From positions 533,440 through 597,439 of the forward strand of contig NZ_JH597761.1 of the NCBI RefSeq assembly GCF_000243315.1: a stretch of DNA of 64,000 bases, in the 5' to 3' direction. The position numbers and the translations under genes are program-made. The notes beneath the pieces were generated by a model, which was given only the letters and a program-made list of their open reading frames with translations, had not been told where the DNA came from and did no database searches. This DNA comes from Metallosphaera yellowstonensis MK1 (lineage in GTDB: Archaea > Thermoproteota > Thermoprotei_A > Sulfolobales > Sulfolobaceae). Of the stretch, positions 1 through 9,309 are shown piece after piece (within the stretch, counting starts at the first letter, position 1; the number at the start of each line of letters is the position of its first letter).

Positions 1-473
1 TCCTGCTTGAGGTCCACTATCACGACCGTGAGGAGCTTGGTCCTCTCGAACCTCCCGTGGATGTGGCAGTAGGTCCAGTGGTTCTCAGGGGCTCACGTCC
101 TACCGGAGCGTCGTGGTCCACGGTGTCGTCCACGATGACGACCTGGCCCTTCACCAGTCTGACAGGACCTCCAGCCCCCACGCGTCGTCGAGTTCTCCCA
201 ACGCCCCATCAATTCACGTTCCAACCCGAACGTCTCGGCCGCGTTACTCACCCTGGCCCTCCCACCTACCAGGACCACGAGGATCAGACCAGTTGACCTT
301 CCTGCTCCTCCCGTTCCTCCTCACCACTCCCAGCCTGTTTACCGCCTTGACCGGCCTCTCCCTAGCGAACTCGATCTGTCCCTTTCCGCACCTTTTCAGC
401 GAGACGACGTCGAAAAACTTCTCGCTAATACCGGCTTCTTAGTATTACCCCCTAAGATTCCCATAACTGCTGT
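1..473 (-). mobile_element. ISC1217-like insertion sequence, copy 1 (5' part, cut by the window edge)
   Basis: The sequence ends at 473 with the family terminus (rightmost bases ataactgctgt) and reads leftwards as the N-terminal part of a DDE transposase, including the IDDT-VDHD catalytic stretch. The same sequence recurs at 7639-8745, 30862-32049, 51440-52473 and 60893-61300. The reading frame changes just after the VDHDAP residues, as in the other copies, so no functional transposase is encoded. The element abuts the truncated decarboxylase-like pseudogene on its right and probably removed that gene's 5' part. The family name is tentative, from memory of Sulfolobales elements. Confidence 0.8.
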
Positions 474-475
474 CC

Positions 476-1010
476 CTGGTTAAGGTACCCGAGGAGAGGA
501 ACCTCTCAGAGATGTTGGAGAAAGGGGACATCGATGCCCTATATTCTGCCATAGCTCCAGAGCCCTATCTACGCGGATCTAGGAAGGTGAAGACATTGTT
601 CGAGAACTACGTCGAAGTTGAGAAGGAGTACTTCAGGAAGACCAAGATATTCCCCATAATGCACCTGGTAGTGATAAGGAGGGAGCTCTACGAAAGACAC
701 CCTTGGATTGCCATAAATCTCTACAAGTAGTTCCTCCAGGCCAAGAAAATCTCTTTTCGCGAGATAAGGGAGAAGTCCAGAGCATGATAAAATACATGTT
801 GCCCTGGTTAGAGCAAAATGTAGAGGAGGTAGTTCAGGTGATGGAGGAGAACTACTGGCCCTACGGCGTCAAAGCCACAAGACACGTAATCTCAAAGTTC
901 CTTGACTACATGTATAATCTAAGGAATAGTGCCGAAGTTATTGACACCTGAGGAAATCTTCGTGAAGGAGACGCTCGAGGATCCTCCAGAGATCGACAGT
1001 TATCCTTAAA
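476..1010 (+). pseudogene. 4,5-dihydroxyphthalate decarboxylase-like pseudogene (third paralogue)
   Basis: This is a broken paralogue of the two intact genes at 2506-3513 and 5094-6116. Readable pieces match their C-terminal half: MLEKGDIDALYSAIAP, then EYFRKTKIFPIMHLVV, a TAG stop after LYK near 728, a frame change, then YMLPWLEQ and EENYWPYGV, and in a third frame PEEIFVKET as in the paralogues' ends. The N-terminal half is missing where the insertion sequence at 1-473 begins. At least one stop and two frame changes make it non-functional. Confidence 0.85.
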
Positions 1011-1136
1011 CCAAAGTTAACAGGACTTTTACCTCTTTTGGTTCAAGAAATGACGGTCAAGCAAACGATTTATGTGCATTTGAGACATCTCTAAAATTTT
1101 ATTCGATTATTATCGTCATACTCCCATAAAAATCGT

Positions 1137-2498
1137 ATGTCTCAGAGAACAAAGTGTACAACAAAACTAAATAACCGGGAGCTCTTGAGTAAAGTGAGGA
1201 AAATGTTGAGCGGGAAGGATCTGATCAGGATTGAAGGTGACGAATTTTTACTGAACCCGAAGGTTTACTCTGACTCCGAGATTTTCAACCTTGAACTTGA
1301 GAGGATATTTCACGGACTCTGGACATATGTGGGACACGCGAGTGAATTTCCCAACCCCGGTGACTATAAGGTTGTCAGAGTAGGTAGATATCCAGTCCTC
1401 CTGGTGAAGGGGAAGGATGGAGTTATCAGGGGGTTCGTTAATAAGTGCACGCATAGGGGAAACATACTATGCAGAACGTTTAAGGGAAACGCCAAGTTCT
1501 TCAAGTGTATTTACCACGGATGGGTCTTCAGCACCGAAGGAAAGGTCATAGGAGTGCCAGACAGGGAAGGTTTTCCGTCAGACTACGACTTTTCCAGGAA
1601 GAATCTCGTGGCAGTCCACGTGGAGACGTACAGGGGACTAATATTCGCGAGCATTACACCGAAAGTCTCCCTTGAGGAGCAGTTGGGTGACGTTAAGCAA
1701 CTAATAGACTACATCTTTAACATCGGGGAGAATGTGGAGGTAAAGGGACCCATAAGATATGCGTACCCAGGGAACTGGAAGCTGGTCGCAGAGAACACGT
1801 TGGACATGTACCACTTTCCAGTCCTACACGAGAGTGTGGCCCTCTTATCGGAGAAGTTGAACAACAGGTCTCCACAGAGGCTCTCCAACGCAGCGGTAGG
1901 TGGGAAAAGGCTAGATGTCGCCTTCAATGGAGTTGGGTACCTTAGAGGTGGTCACGGCTTCGTCTCGATTTCCAGAGAGATAACTAACCTGAGGGAGCAG
2001 TTCGATGCAGTTGTGGGGGAGACGGGCTTAGATAACTTCGATAGACAGAGGGCTGAGTTCAGGAGAAAGGCAACGTTTCACGTCTACGTCTTCCCTAACC
2101 TATTGATCCACGACTACGACAACACTGTCCCAACCTTGAGGGTCATCTCTCCGGTGGATGTGGGTCTGACTGAAATACAAAGCTATACGTTCTTCCCCAA
2201 GAACCTCAGGAGGGAACTTAAGAGGAAGATCCTGAGGGCACACGAGGAGGTCAGGGGTGCTACGGGAATGAGCAACGCTGACGACAACGAAATAATGGGG
2301 GTCATCCAAATAGCTAGTACAGTGGAGGAACCTCCCCTCTTCCTGAGCAAGGGCCTAAATAGGGAGGAGAAGGAGAACAAAGTGCTCAACGAGGCCGGAG
2401 TGAGGTTCGAGGGAGTTAGTAACTCGTTGGACGACACCTTCATTAGGGGGTTCTATAAGTGGTGGAGCAACACCATGTTCGGCTCTGAGGATAAATAG
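1137..2498 (+). CDS. Rieske-type aromatic ring-hydroxylating oxygenase, alpha subunit
   Basis: A 453-residue non-haem iron oxygenase large subunit that would add oxygen to an aromatic substrate using electrons passed through a Rieske cluster. The Rieske motif is complete: C104-x-H106, 17 residues, C124-x2-H127 in the context CIYHGW. The catalytic-domain mononuclear iron motif is visible as ENTLDMYHFPVLHE (Asp, His, His). Length is normal for an alpha subunit. No beta subunit, ferredoxin or reductase is adjacent, so it may be an alpha-only oxygenase or borrow partners. It sits tail to tail with the decarboxylase-like gene at 2506-3513. The substrate cannot be read from the sequence; a carboxylated aromatic is suggested by the neighbours. 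Confidence 0.9.
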   Translation: MSQRTKCTTKLNNRELLSKVRKMLSGKDLIRIEGDEFLLNPKVYSDSEIFNLELERIFHGLWTYVGHASEFPNPGDYKVVRVGRYPVLLVKGKDGVIRGFVNKCTHRGNILCRTFKGNAKFFKCIYHGWVFSTEGKVIGVPDREGFPSDYDFSRKNLVAVHVETYRGLIFASITPKVSLEEQLGDVKQLIDYIFNIGENVEVKGPIRYAYPGNWKLVAENTLDMYHFPVLHESVALLSEKLNNRSPQRLSNAAVGGKRLDVAFNGVGYLRGGHGFVSISREITNLREQFDAVVGETGLDNFDRQRAEFRRKATFHVYVFPNLLIHDYDNTVPTLRVISPVDVGLTEIQSYTFFPKNLRRELKRKILRAHEEVRGATGMSNADDNEIMGVIQIASTVEEPPLFLSKGLNREEKENKVLNEAGVRFEGVSNSLDDTFIRGFYKWWSNTMFGSEDK

Positions 2499-2505
2499 TC
2501 TGGAG

Positions 2506-3513
2506 TTAGGTATCCGTAGTCTCCTTGGCAAAGATATCCTCGGGTTTCACCCTCTCTGGGATTATCCCTTGTTCGTATGCATACCTTATGAATGTATCAA
2601 GAGTTTTGTAATTCTTACTCAGGCCGTACGGCCAATAATCCTCTCCCATGACCTCCACAGTCTCCCTGTAATGTTCGAACAGCCAAGGAAGGGCATAGTG
2701 GAGGGTACCACTCGCGTTACTTAACCTGTCCATCACGATGGATTTGGCCTCGTCAAAGGCCTTGTAAAGGGACTTAGCTATCCAACGATGTTTCTCGTAC
2801 AGGTCTCTCCTCAGGACTATAACATGGTTTATGGGGAATATCTTAGTCTTTCTGAAGTATTCCTTCTCGTCCTCAACGTAATTCTGGAACAGTCTTTTGA
2901 CCCTATCTGGTCTACTCCTGAACGTGCTGGGGACTAGGGCACTATACAGGGCGTCTATCTCTCCTTCAGCCAACATGTCGGAGAGGAACTTTCCATCCAC
3001 TCTCCTCACCTTGAATTTCTCCTCCTTTGGGAGGACGTCTGTTTCTGACAAGATAACGAAATACCTCCGCCTCTTGGTAGGGTCCTCTAGGGGACCCACG
3101 AAGTATTCCACCGAGTGTGGCTTAACCCCGTAGAGGTCGCTCATGATTCCCTTGGTCCATATGGCTGCGGATTGCCTGTACTCCGGCACCCCCACCCTCT
3201 TCCCGACCAAATCCTCAGGTCTCTCTATACCACTCCTGGCATTGATGAAGACGCCGTTGTGTCGGAAGGCCCTAGAGGGGAACACAGGTATGGCCACGAA
3301 GGACCTGTCAGTGAAGAGAGAGGTCAGGTATGCGCCGAAGGAGAGTTCAGCCACGTCAAACTCCTTGTACTTTAACATCCTGTAAAAAATCTCCTGAGGC
3401 CAAAGGGGAACATAATTGATCTCAATCCCCTCAACTCTCACGGTACCATCAACTAGTGGGAGTATTCGGTCGTACTGCCAACTCGCAAGAGTTAAGTGGA
3501 GATGGGAAACCAT
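2506..3513 (-). CDS. 4,5-dihydroxyphthalate decarboxylase-like protein (periplasmic-binding-protein fold)
   Basis: 335 residues beginning LTLASWQYDRILPLVDGTV and continuing with FYRMLKYKEFDVAELSF, the pattern of 4,5-dihydroxyphthalate decarboxylase (Pht5-type), a family with the type-II periplasmic binding protein fold. No signal peptide is visible, which argues for a cytosolic enzyme and against a transport receptor, though automatic annotation often calls such proteins ABC substrate-binding. The start is chosen because a TATA-like cttttaac box lies about 28 bp upstream. Paralogous to 5094-6116 and to the pseudogene at 476-1010. Known members decarboxylate 4,5-dihydroxyphthalate to protocatechuate; activity here is inferred. 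Confidence 0.75.
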   Translation of the reverse strand: MVSHLHLTLASWQYDRILPLVDGTVRVEGIEINYVPLWPQEIFYRMLKYKEFDVAELSFGAYLTSLFTDRSFVAIPVFPSRAFRHNGVFINARSGIERPEDLVGKRVGVPEYRQSAAIWTKGIMSDLYGVKPHSVEYFVGPLEDPTKRRRYFVILSETDVLPKEEKFKVRRVDGKFLSDMLAEGEIDALYSALVPSTFRSRPDRVKRLFQNYVEDEKEYFRKTKIFPINHVIVLRRDLYEKHRWIAKSLYKAFDEAKSIVMDRLSNASGTLHYALPWLFEHYRETVEVMGEDYWPYGLSKNYKTLDTFIRYAYEQGIIPERVKPEDIFAKETTDT

Positions 3514-3588
3514 GAGTAATTAAACTCGAGTCCATGTTAAAAGTTTAATTCCGTTTGGCGCTCATATCGATGCTGCCTATTCACAGTG

Positions 3589-4604
3589 GGGCGATTCAGG
3601 ACTCCATTGCGATTTCTATTTGTTTCTATAGAATGAAAGTGACTTAATTGATCCTACATCAGTACAAGAAAAGGGGACGAGCGCTAGGTCATACCGTGAG
3701 ATGTACAATCACGTGGTGACCGCGCTCCTCCTTGAGGTAGTTGGGGAGGTCGCGCCATTAAATGAAACTGCTGAGGGGGAGGAGAGGACCTCCCCCAGGT
3801 ACGCCAGGCACAGGTTCCTGAGGGGGTTCAGGGTCTCCCTCCGGTGGTCGTGTACGGGCTGGAGTGGGTCACGGTGAGCTTACCCGTGCTGTACAGGGGA
3901 GGAGTCGCTCAGGGAGGAGAGGCTGGTGCTAAGGGCCCTCCTCCTGCCCGTGTTGGGAACGCCAAGCTCTAAACCCAGGAGCTGGAGGTGGGGGGACTTC
4001 AAGTAAGTGATCGTGGACGGGAAGTACGTGAAGTTGGGGGGAGGAAGGAAGGGGGTGCTCCCGATCGCGTTGGGACTCACGGAGGACGGTGTGAGGGCCG
4101 TGCTGGACGTGGTCCTGACCGGGGAGGAGGACGTCGTGAGCTACTGGGACCTCCCGGTGAGGCTATGGAGGTACAACCTCACCCTCGTTGTAGCTGACGG
4201 GTGAAGGCCGTGGAGGAGGCCATCTCCCGCTTCTGGATCCAGGTCGCGAGGCAGACCTGCCCGGTCCACCTCAAACGAAGCAGGAGGGTGAGGGACGCAC
4301 TTGACTCCTCTCCCTGCCCCACCCGGGGCTCTCCTACCTCTTTGCCCCCAGGGAGGCCCCTCCTCGAACAACCCGACCAGCCCTTCAACTCCCTCCCGGA
4401 GAGTTCTGCAAGTGCCACTCCTCCTGGAGGACCGCCCGGGCCATAGCCCTCAACTACAACCTCTCCACCTGTTATCTCATCCTGATAATATTACAGGAAC
4501 CCTTATTTCTTCATGAAATGATCAAATATATTCAGTAATTCCTCCATTGAATAAGTCCAAATCAACAGAGATATTACAATTCGCAAAGGAGTCCTGAATC
4601 GCCC
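3589..4604 (+). mobile_element. IS256-family insertion sequence, degenerate, with intact ends
   Basis: The element has perfect 17-bp terminal inverted repeats (gggcgattcaggactcc at 3589-3605 and its complement at 4588-4604) and a perfect 9-bp target duplication ttcacagtg at 3580-3588 and 4605-4613. At 1016 bp it is shorter than usual for the family, and the transposase inside is in pieces. Ends and duplication show a genuine past insertion, not a rearranged remnant. Confidence 0.92.
3701..4470 (+). pseudogene. IS256-family (mutator-type) transposase pseudogene
   Basis: Fragments in different frames resemble mutator-type transposases: VIVDGKYVKL followed by LPIALGLTEDGVRAVL, then SYWDLPVRLWRYNLTLVVAD with a stop where the family continues LKAVEEAI, then QVARQTCPVHLKR. 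The first catalytic Asp (VDGKY) and second (VADG) are visible. Several stops and frame changes, and a short total length, show it is dead. Confidence 0.8.
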
Positions 4605-4721
4605 TTCACAGTGAGGATAAAACATTTAGTTCGTGAGATACTTTATAAATCTGTATATCTCCCCTTAGGCTGTAGTATGTGTGGCATCCGAATCTTTTCG
4701 CTACGAAATTTTGTGTGTAAT

Positions 4722-4787
4722 ACAGCAGTTATGGGGTTTTCCCTTGAGTACTGCCCTGTAATCTAGGCGAATTCTAATAACCGCTGT
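4722..4787. repeat. 66-bp palindromic miniature element (MITE) with 5-bp target duplication
   Basis: Begins acagcagttatgg and ends ataaccgctgt, with an internal ttttccc arm, and is flanked on both sides by gtaat (4717-4721 and 4788-4792). Same family as the copies at 11438, 18588, 23166, 26343 and 44103. The rest of 4605-5093 shows no gene. Confidence 0.8.
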
Positions 4788-5093
4788 GTAATATTTGACA
4801 AGTTAGCGGTATTTCCACTTTCAATAAACTAACTGATATCTCAGTTCGAACTACAGTCCTAGGGATATTATACATATTAATCAAAATTAAACAATTTATC
4901 CATGATATCTCGTGATATCGTCATTGTACCTTAAAATCCCCTCATCTCCTTCACGTTAAACTTCAAGGGATTCTAGTGACCTCAAACCTATCCTCGTGAT
5001 AGAAGCTCCCCAAACCTGGGCTCATTTACAGCTCTATCTTGGCACTACAGCGATAAAATTGTTACATATGCCCTACTTTAGTCCTCCAGATAA

Positions 5094-6116
5094 TTATGTA
5101 TCAATCGTTTCTTTTGCGAAAAGTTCTTCTGGTTTAATAATGTTGGGGATTAGGCCTTGCTCGTACATGTAACGGACGAATGTCTCTATCACATGATAAT
5201 TCTTCTTCAAACCGTATGGCCAATAATCGTCCCCCATCACCTTTACGGTGTCTTCATAATGATCAAACAGCCACGGTAAAGCGTAATGTATAGTCTCAAA
5301 ATCCCATAACTGCTGTGTAATAAACTTCTCAAATGCTATGTTTTTTGCCTCTTCAAACGCTTTATACAACGACTTGGCTATCCATCTATTATTTTCATAG
5401 AGATTTCTCCTCATTACCACCACATGCATTATGGGGAATATTTTACTTCTAGTATAATATTCAATTTCGAGCTCCTTATAATTTTTGAATAATCTCGCAA
5501 TTCTTTCAGGATAATTTCTAAATGAACTTGGGATCAGAGCACTATAAATGGCATCTATTTCTCCGTTAGCTAACATGTCCGACAGATTCTTTCCTTCTGG
5601 TATTTTAACAATTTTTATACTCTTGTATCTAGGTAATACATCAGTTTCCGCTAAAACTGTAAAGTATCGTCTTCTCCTAGATGGATCCTCTAATGGACCG
5701 GTATAATACATGACAGTTTCTGGTCTAACATCGTAGTAATCGCTTAATATGCCCCTTATCCAGACTGCAGCGGTTTGCCTGTATTCTGGTACTCCCACTT
5801 TCTTACCCACCAGGTCCTGAGGTTCCTTTATGCCACTGTTCACGTTAACATATATACTGTTATGTCTGAACGATCTAGAAGGAAAGACCGGAATAGCCAT
5901 AAATGGACTATCTTCAAAAAGGGACGCTACATATGCCCCAAAGGACAGCTCTGCAACATCGAATTCCCTATATTTCAGCATCCTATAAAAAATTTCCTGA
6001 ATCCATAAAGGTAAGAAAGTTAATTCCAACCCCTCAGGCCTCACAGTTCCATCGTAGAGGGGAATTGTCCTATCATAAGTCCAACAGGCTAGTGTCAAAC
6101 GGATTTTTTCCGCCAT
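5094..6116 (-). CDS. 4,5-dihydroxyphthalate decarboxylase-like protein, second intact copy
   Basis: 340 residues, clearly paralogous to 2506-3513 from the start (LTLACWTYDRTIPLYDGTV) to the end (FAKETIDT). Codons are markedly richer in A/T than in its paralogue, suggesting a different origin. The start has a TATA-like gtttaaat about 30 bp upstream. Near residue 265 the protein carries an insertion of about four residues relative to its paralogue: the stretch ITQQLWDF is encoded by the end sequence of the miniature elements in this window (5298-5316), in frame and without disrupting the gene. It is divergent from the amidohydrolase gene at 6257 and probably belongs to the same pathway. Confidence 0.75.
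   Translation of the reverse strand: MAEKIRLTLACWTYDRTIPLYDGTVRPEGLELTFLPLWIQEIFYRMLKYREFDVAELSFGAYVASLFEDSPFMAIPVFPSRSFRHNSIYVNVNSGIKEPQDLVGKKVGVPEYRQTAAVWIRGILSDYYDVRPETVMYYTGPLEDPSRRRRYFTVLAETDVLPRYKSIKIVKIPEGKNLSDMLANGEIDAIYSALIPSSFRNYPERIARLFKNYKELEIEYYTRSKIFPIMHVVVMRRNLYENNRWIAKSLYKAFEEAKNIAFEKFITQQLWDFETIHYALPWLFDHYEDTVKVMGDDYWPYGLKKNYHVIETFVRYMYEQGLIPNIIKPEELFAKETIDT
5298..5316. repeat. Solitary miniature-element end inside a coding sequence
   Basis: On the minus strand the bases acagcagttatgggatttt match the terminus of the window's miniature elements (compare 23166 and 4722). The sequence lies inside the intact decarboxylase-like gene and is translated as TQQLWDF. No second end is recognisable nearby. 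It sits at a length-variable position relative to the paralogue. Confidence 0.75.
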
Positions 6117-6256
6117 ACTCAGTAATTAAGGAATTTTAGATTTAAACTTAACCATCAAGGTTCACCAAAGGCAAAAACTATAAATCTCTAAGGGTTTTGG
6201 TAGGTCTTAGTTATGCTGTAATCAAAACTTAAAAATGCAGATAGGTAGTCTATGTT

Positions 6257-7480
6257 ATGATAAGTAAACCAGATGAATTAAGAGATATAGAAATAATCGA
6301 TGCGGAATCGCATGTGGTAGAAAATCCAGAGGATATAGAGAAATTTTTAGATAAAAAGTATAGACTACCTATGATAGTAAGGGATGAGGTGAGCGGAAGT
6401 AGATATTGGGTTGTAGACGGAAAAGTCTACACAAGACCCTTCGGGTTTGGGGGTGGTGAGGCCAGAGGCCTAATAGACCATACATTTAATAAGTTCTATG
6501 GAAAAATAAATCCTAAACTAAGGGCAAAAGATGCGTCTCTTAACGACATTGAGGGAAGGTTGGCTGATCTAGACCAAATGGGAATTGATGCCCAAGTGGT
6601 CAATCCAACCTCTGGCTTAATAATCCCATTTATGAGCGATAGGGAATGGGCCTATGCCCTAGCCAGAGCCTACAACGATTATGTATCCACGAGAATAAAG
6701 GAGAGCGGCACAAGGAGAATTTACGCTAACGCGGCTGTACCCATTCAGGACGTGAACTTAGCCATCAAGGAAATGGAGCGGGCTAAGGAATTAGGGCTAA
6801 AAGGCGTGGTCGTACCGGTTTTCGTGTCCGACGGACACTTCATAGCTGAAAAACCCATCTTCGATGAAGAATTCTTTCCATTCTTCAAGAAAGCTACAGA
6901 GCTAAATATGCCTGTAGTCGTTCATGTAACGCCCACCACTTCTGAGTTACCGTGGGTATTCCTGTTTAATAAATTTCTGTATGTTAGGGGAGTAGGACAT
7001 CCTTTCGCTATGATGGTAGCGTTAATGGGGTTAATAGGAGAAGGATTCTTTGAACGTTTGCCTAACTTAAAAGTGCATTTATGTGAGGCCGGTGCGTCGT
7101 GGTTACCTTTCTGGATATGGTGGTTGGATGAGGCCATAGAGAACCCTAGATTCAGGAAATATACGTTAGAGAGGTTCGGGATGGATCCAAATCCTCACTT
7201 GAAGAGGTTCGCATCGGAGTACCTCCAGCAAGGAAATGTTTACGTTTCTGTTGAAAGTGAAGAGCCACCTGAAATAATAAAATATATAATTGAAAAAATG
7301 GGATTGGAGAATAATCTAGTATTTGCTGTGGACTATCCTCACGCATCGGAGGCCGAGCTTTTCCCAGAGTACCTTAATGTATTTATGGGGAATATAGCCA
7401 AACCCGCTAATTTGAATAAAAAGCAGATGGAAAAAATACTAAGAGATAACGCTAGGAGATTATATAATATAGAGAAATAA
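6257..7480 (+). CDS. Amidohydrolase-2 family metal-dependent hydrolase or decarboxylase (ACMSD-like)
   Basis: 407 residues of the amidohydrolase-2 (TIM-barrel) family, which includes ACMSD, gamma-resorcylate and 5-carboxyvanillate decarboxylases. Visible metal or active-site positions are the N-terminal IDAESHVVE stretch, a central histidine in VVVHVTPTTS, LCEAGASWLPFWIWWLDE, and a C-terminal Asp in FAVDYPHASE. A TATA-like cttaaaaat lies 30 bp before the ATG, indicating a leaderless message. The gene is A/T rich like its divergent neighbour at 5094-6116, so the two may have been acquired together. A non-oxidative decarboxylase or ring-fission-product hydrolase of aromatic catabolism is the likely role; the substrate is unknown. 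Confidence 0.75.
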   Translation: MISKPDELRDIEIIDAESHVVENPEDIEKFLDKKYRLPMIVRDEVSGSRYWVVDGKVYTRPFGFGGGEARGLIDHTFNKFYGKINPKLRAKDASLNDIEGRLADLDQMGIDAQVVNPTSGLIIPFMSDREWAYALARAYNDYVSTRIKESGTRRIYANAAVPIQDVNLAIKEMERAKELGLKGVVVPVFVSDGHFIAEKPIFDEEFFPFFKKATELNMPVVVHVTPTTSELPWVFLFNKFLYVRGVGHPFAMMVALMGLIGEGFFERLPNLKVHLCEAGASWLPFWIWWLDEAIENPRFRKYTLERFGMDPNPHLKRFASEYLQQGNVYVSVESEEPPEIIKYIIEKMGLENNLVFAVDYPHASEAELFPEYLNVFMGNIAKPANLNKKQMEKILRDNARRLYNIEK

Positions 7481-7638
7481 TTATTTATAACTAAATAATT
7501 TTATTTAGCATTAATTGTTAATTTAGGCATAACTATTTGGCGTGACAAGTGATCATCATATGATCCTCTTGGTCCCTCACATTACTTTGTGTAATTGTTC
7601 AACTTAGATACAAATAAAATTAAATAATTAAATAACTT

Positions 7639-8745
7639 ACAGCAGTTATGGGACTTTAACGTAACTTAAAGATTTTCATCAGCCCCGGCGGTCCACCTAA
7701 ATGACGTTCAAGAACCTGAGGAACGCCTCCACGCTCCTCAGGTTCAGCTCCCCCACCAGTTCCCTGACGACGTTGTTGATGGTGAAGATCGTGAGGTAGC
7801 CCTGAAGCCTCTCCCTCCTCCAGGATGAGCAGTCCCAGGGCCTCGACGTCCTTTGGAGCTCCTCGATCTCCCACCCGACAGGCCTCCTCCCCGCTGAGCG
7901 AGAGGTCGGTAGTGTAGAGGTACCTGACGTGTGTCCCAGAGTCACGTTTACGTTCCCGGACTAGCAACTTCACCGTAATGGGTCGGCCTCCCAGGGTCAG
8001 GTCGGCGTAGTAGACTCCGGGGGGTATCCCACTGGGAGGCGCCCCCGAGGGTCCCCTGGGCCTACCCTGGGCTCGGTTGGACTTGAGCCTTGACACCACT
8101 TTGTTCGTCACGGGCTTCTCGGACAGTACGGGAGTCGAAGACGACCCTGGCTACCGGAAGGGCTCCTTGAGCACGTCAAACATCTGGCCACGTCGATCTC
8201 GGTCTTGAACTCGGTGACCCTCACAAATCCCACATCTTCCTCACGGCGTAGGGGAAACCATGAACGTCCTGCTTGAGGTCCACTATGGCGACCGTGAGGA
8301 GCTTGGTCCTCTCGAACCTCCCGTGGATGTGGCAGTAGGTCCAGTGGTTCTCAGGGGCTCACGTCCTACCGGAGCGTCGTGGTCCACGGTGTCGTCCACG
8401 ATGACGACCTGACCCTTCACCAGCCCCGACAGGACCTCCAGCCCCTCCACGCGTCGTCGAGTTCTCCCAACGCCTTCAGCAGGTTTGCGTGGATCAACCC
8501 GAACGTCTCGGCCGCATTCTTCACGCTGGCCCTCTCACCCACCAAGACCATGAGGATCAGTGCCAGTTAACCTTCCTGCTCCTCCCCTTCCCCCTCACCA
8601 CTCCCAGCCTGTTGACCGCCTTGACCGGCCTCTCCCTAGCGAACTTGATCTGTCCTTCCGCACCTTTTCGGCAGGACGTCGTTGAAAACTTCTCGCTAAT
8701 ACCGGCTTTTTCGTATTACCCCCCTTAGATTCCCATAACTGCTGT
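7639..8745 (-). mobile_element. ISC1217-like insertion sequence, copy 2 (complete ends)
   Basis: Bounded by acagcagttatgggacttt at 7639 and its inverted counterpart ending ataactgctgt at 8745, giving 1107 bp. No clear target duplication is seen (flanks aactt and aggta). It lies between the amidohydrolase gene and the beta-subunit gene of the Rieske oxygenase. Confidence 0.85.
7656..8663 (-). pseudogene. ISC1217-like DDE transposase pseudogene
   Basis: Homologous to the other copies; read from a probable GTG at 8663 to the stop after GLMKIFKLR at 7656. The frame breaks after the first catalytic Asp segment, again around the VVFDS motif, and again before the segment that would read WEIEEL, at the same positions as in other copies. 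Recognisable conserved pieces are GVYYADLTLGGRPITVKLL and YLYTTDLSLS. Confidence 0.8.
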
Positions 8746-8811
8746 AGGTAAGAAAATTGAACCAGTTTACAAAAACATTTAGGTGACTCTAAAGAGAAGA
8801 ACTCGCTGCGT

Positions 8812-9309
8812 CTAGACTGGAAAGTAAAGGTTATATGTGAGTACGTTTGGGGAATCTAGGTACACGATCCTCCTAGTTAGTTTAATCTCTGGGTCATGAG
8901 AGAGAATATCTTCCTTCCCACCAGTAATAAGATATTGCTTTCCCTCATCACCTTCTGTTCTGCACAAGACAAAACTGCTCCTTGCCTTTATCCTTTTTCC
9001 ATCTAATTCGCTTACCCTTACGTTTCCCACTATTCTCCTCAATTTACTGGCAGAGCTTTGGAGGGCCCATCCCGTCGGGGCTCTCAGCCTCTTAATCATG
9101 AGAGCTAATTTTTGTTTATCTCCTCGAATAAAATAGGAATTCTCAGAATAAATTAATTTTTTACCTTTCATTACCACTGGCAGTGGTATCAGATATTCGA
9201 AGTCCTCACTCAATAGGTTCAGCCACTCCTCGTACCGTTCATTGTCTAAAATCTCGGCCTCCTCGTAGAGGAACTCAAGGACTTTAAAATAAGTAGACTG
9301 GTCTATCAT
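8812..9309 (-). CDS. Rieske aromatic oxygenase, beta (small) subunit
   Basis: 165 residues with the cone-shaped NTF2/SnoaL-like small-subunit pattern: EAEILDNERYEEWLNLLSED near the N-terminus, then a charged GKRIKARSSFVL strand and the family-like ending RRIVYLDS. Its start overlaps the alpha-subunit stop by 4 bp (ATGA at 9306-9309), so the two are translationally coupled. It would stabilise the alpha3beta3 oxygenase rather than act catalytically. Confidence 0.85.
   Translation of the reverse strand: MIDQSTYFKVLEFLYEEAEILDNERYEEWLNLLSEDFEYLIPLPVVMKGKKLIYSENSYFIRGDKQKLALMIKRLRAPTGWALQSSASKLRRIVGNVRVSELDGKRIKARSSFVLCRTEGDEGKQYLITGGKEDILSHDPEIKLTRRIVYLDSPNVLTYNLYFPV

Noticed and set aside
2506-3513. 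ABC transporter substrate-binding receptor
   Set aside because: No signal peptide, no lipobox and no permease or ATPase nearby; the N-terminal pattern fits dihydroxyphthalate decarboxylase, which shares the fold.
3988-4197. Open frame of 69 residues rich in Gly and Arg
   Set aside because: It is a shadow frame of the IS256 transposase remnant, with composition typical of a wrong frame.
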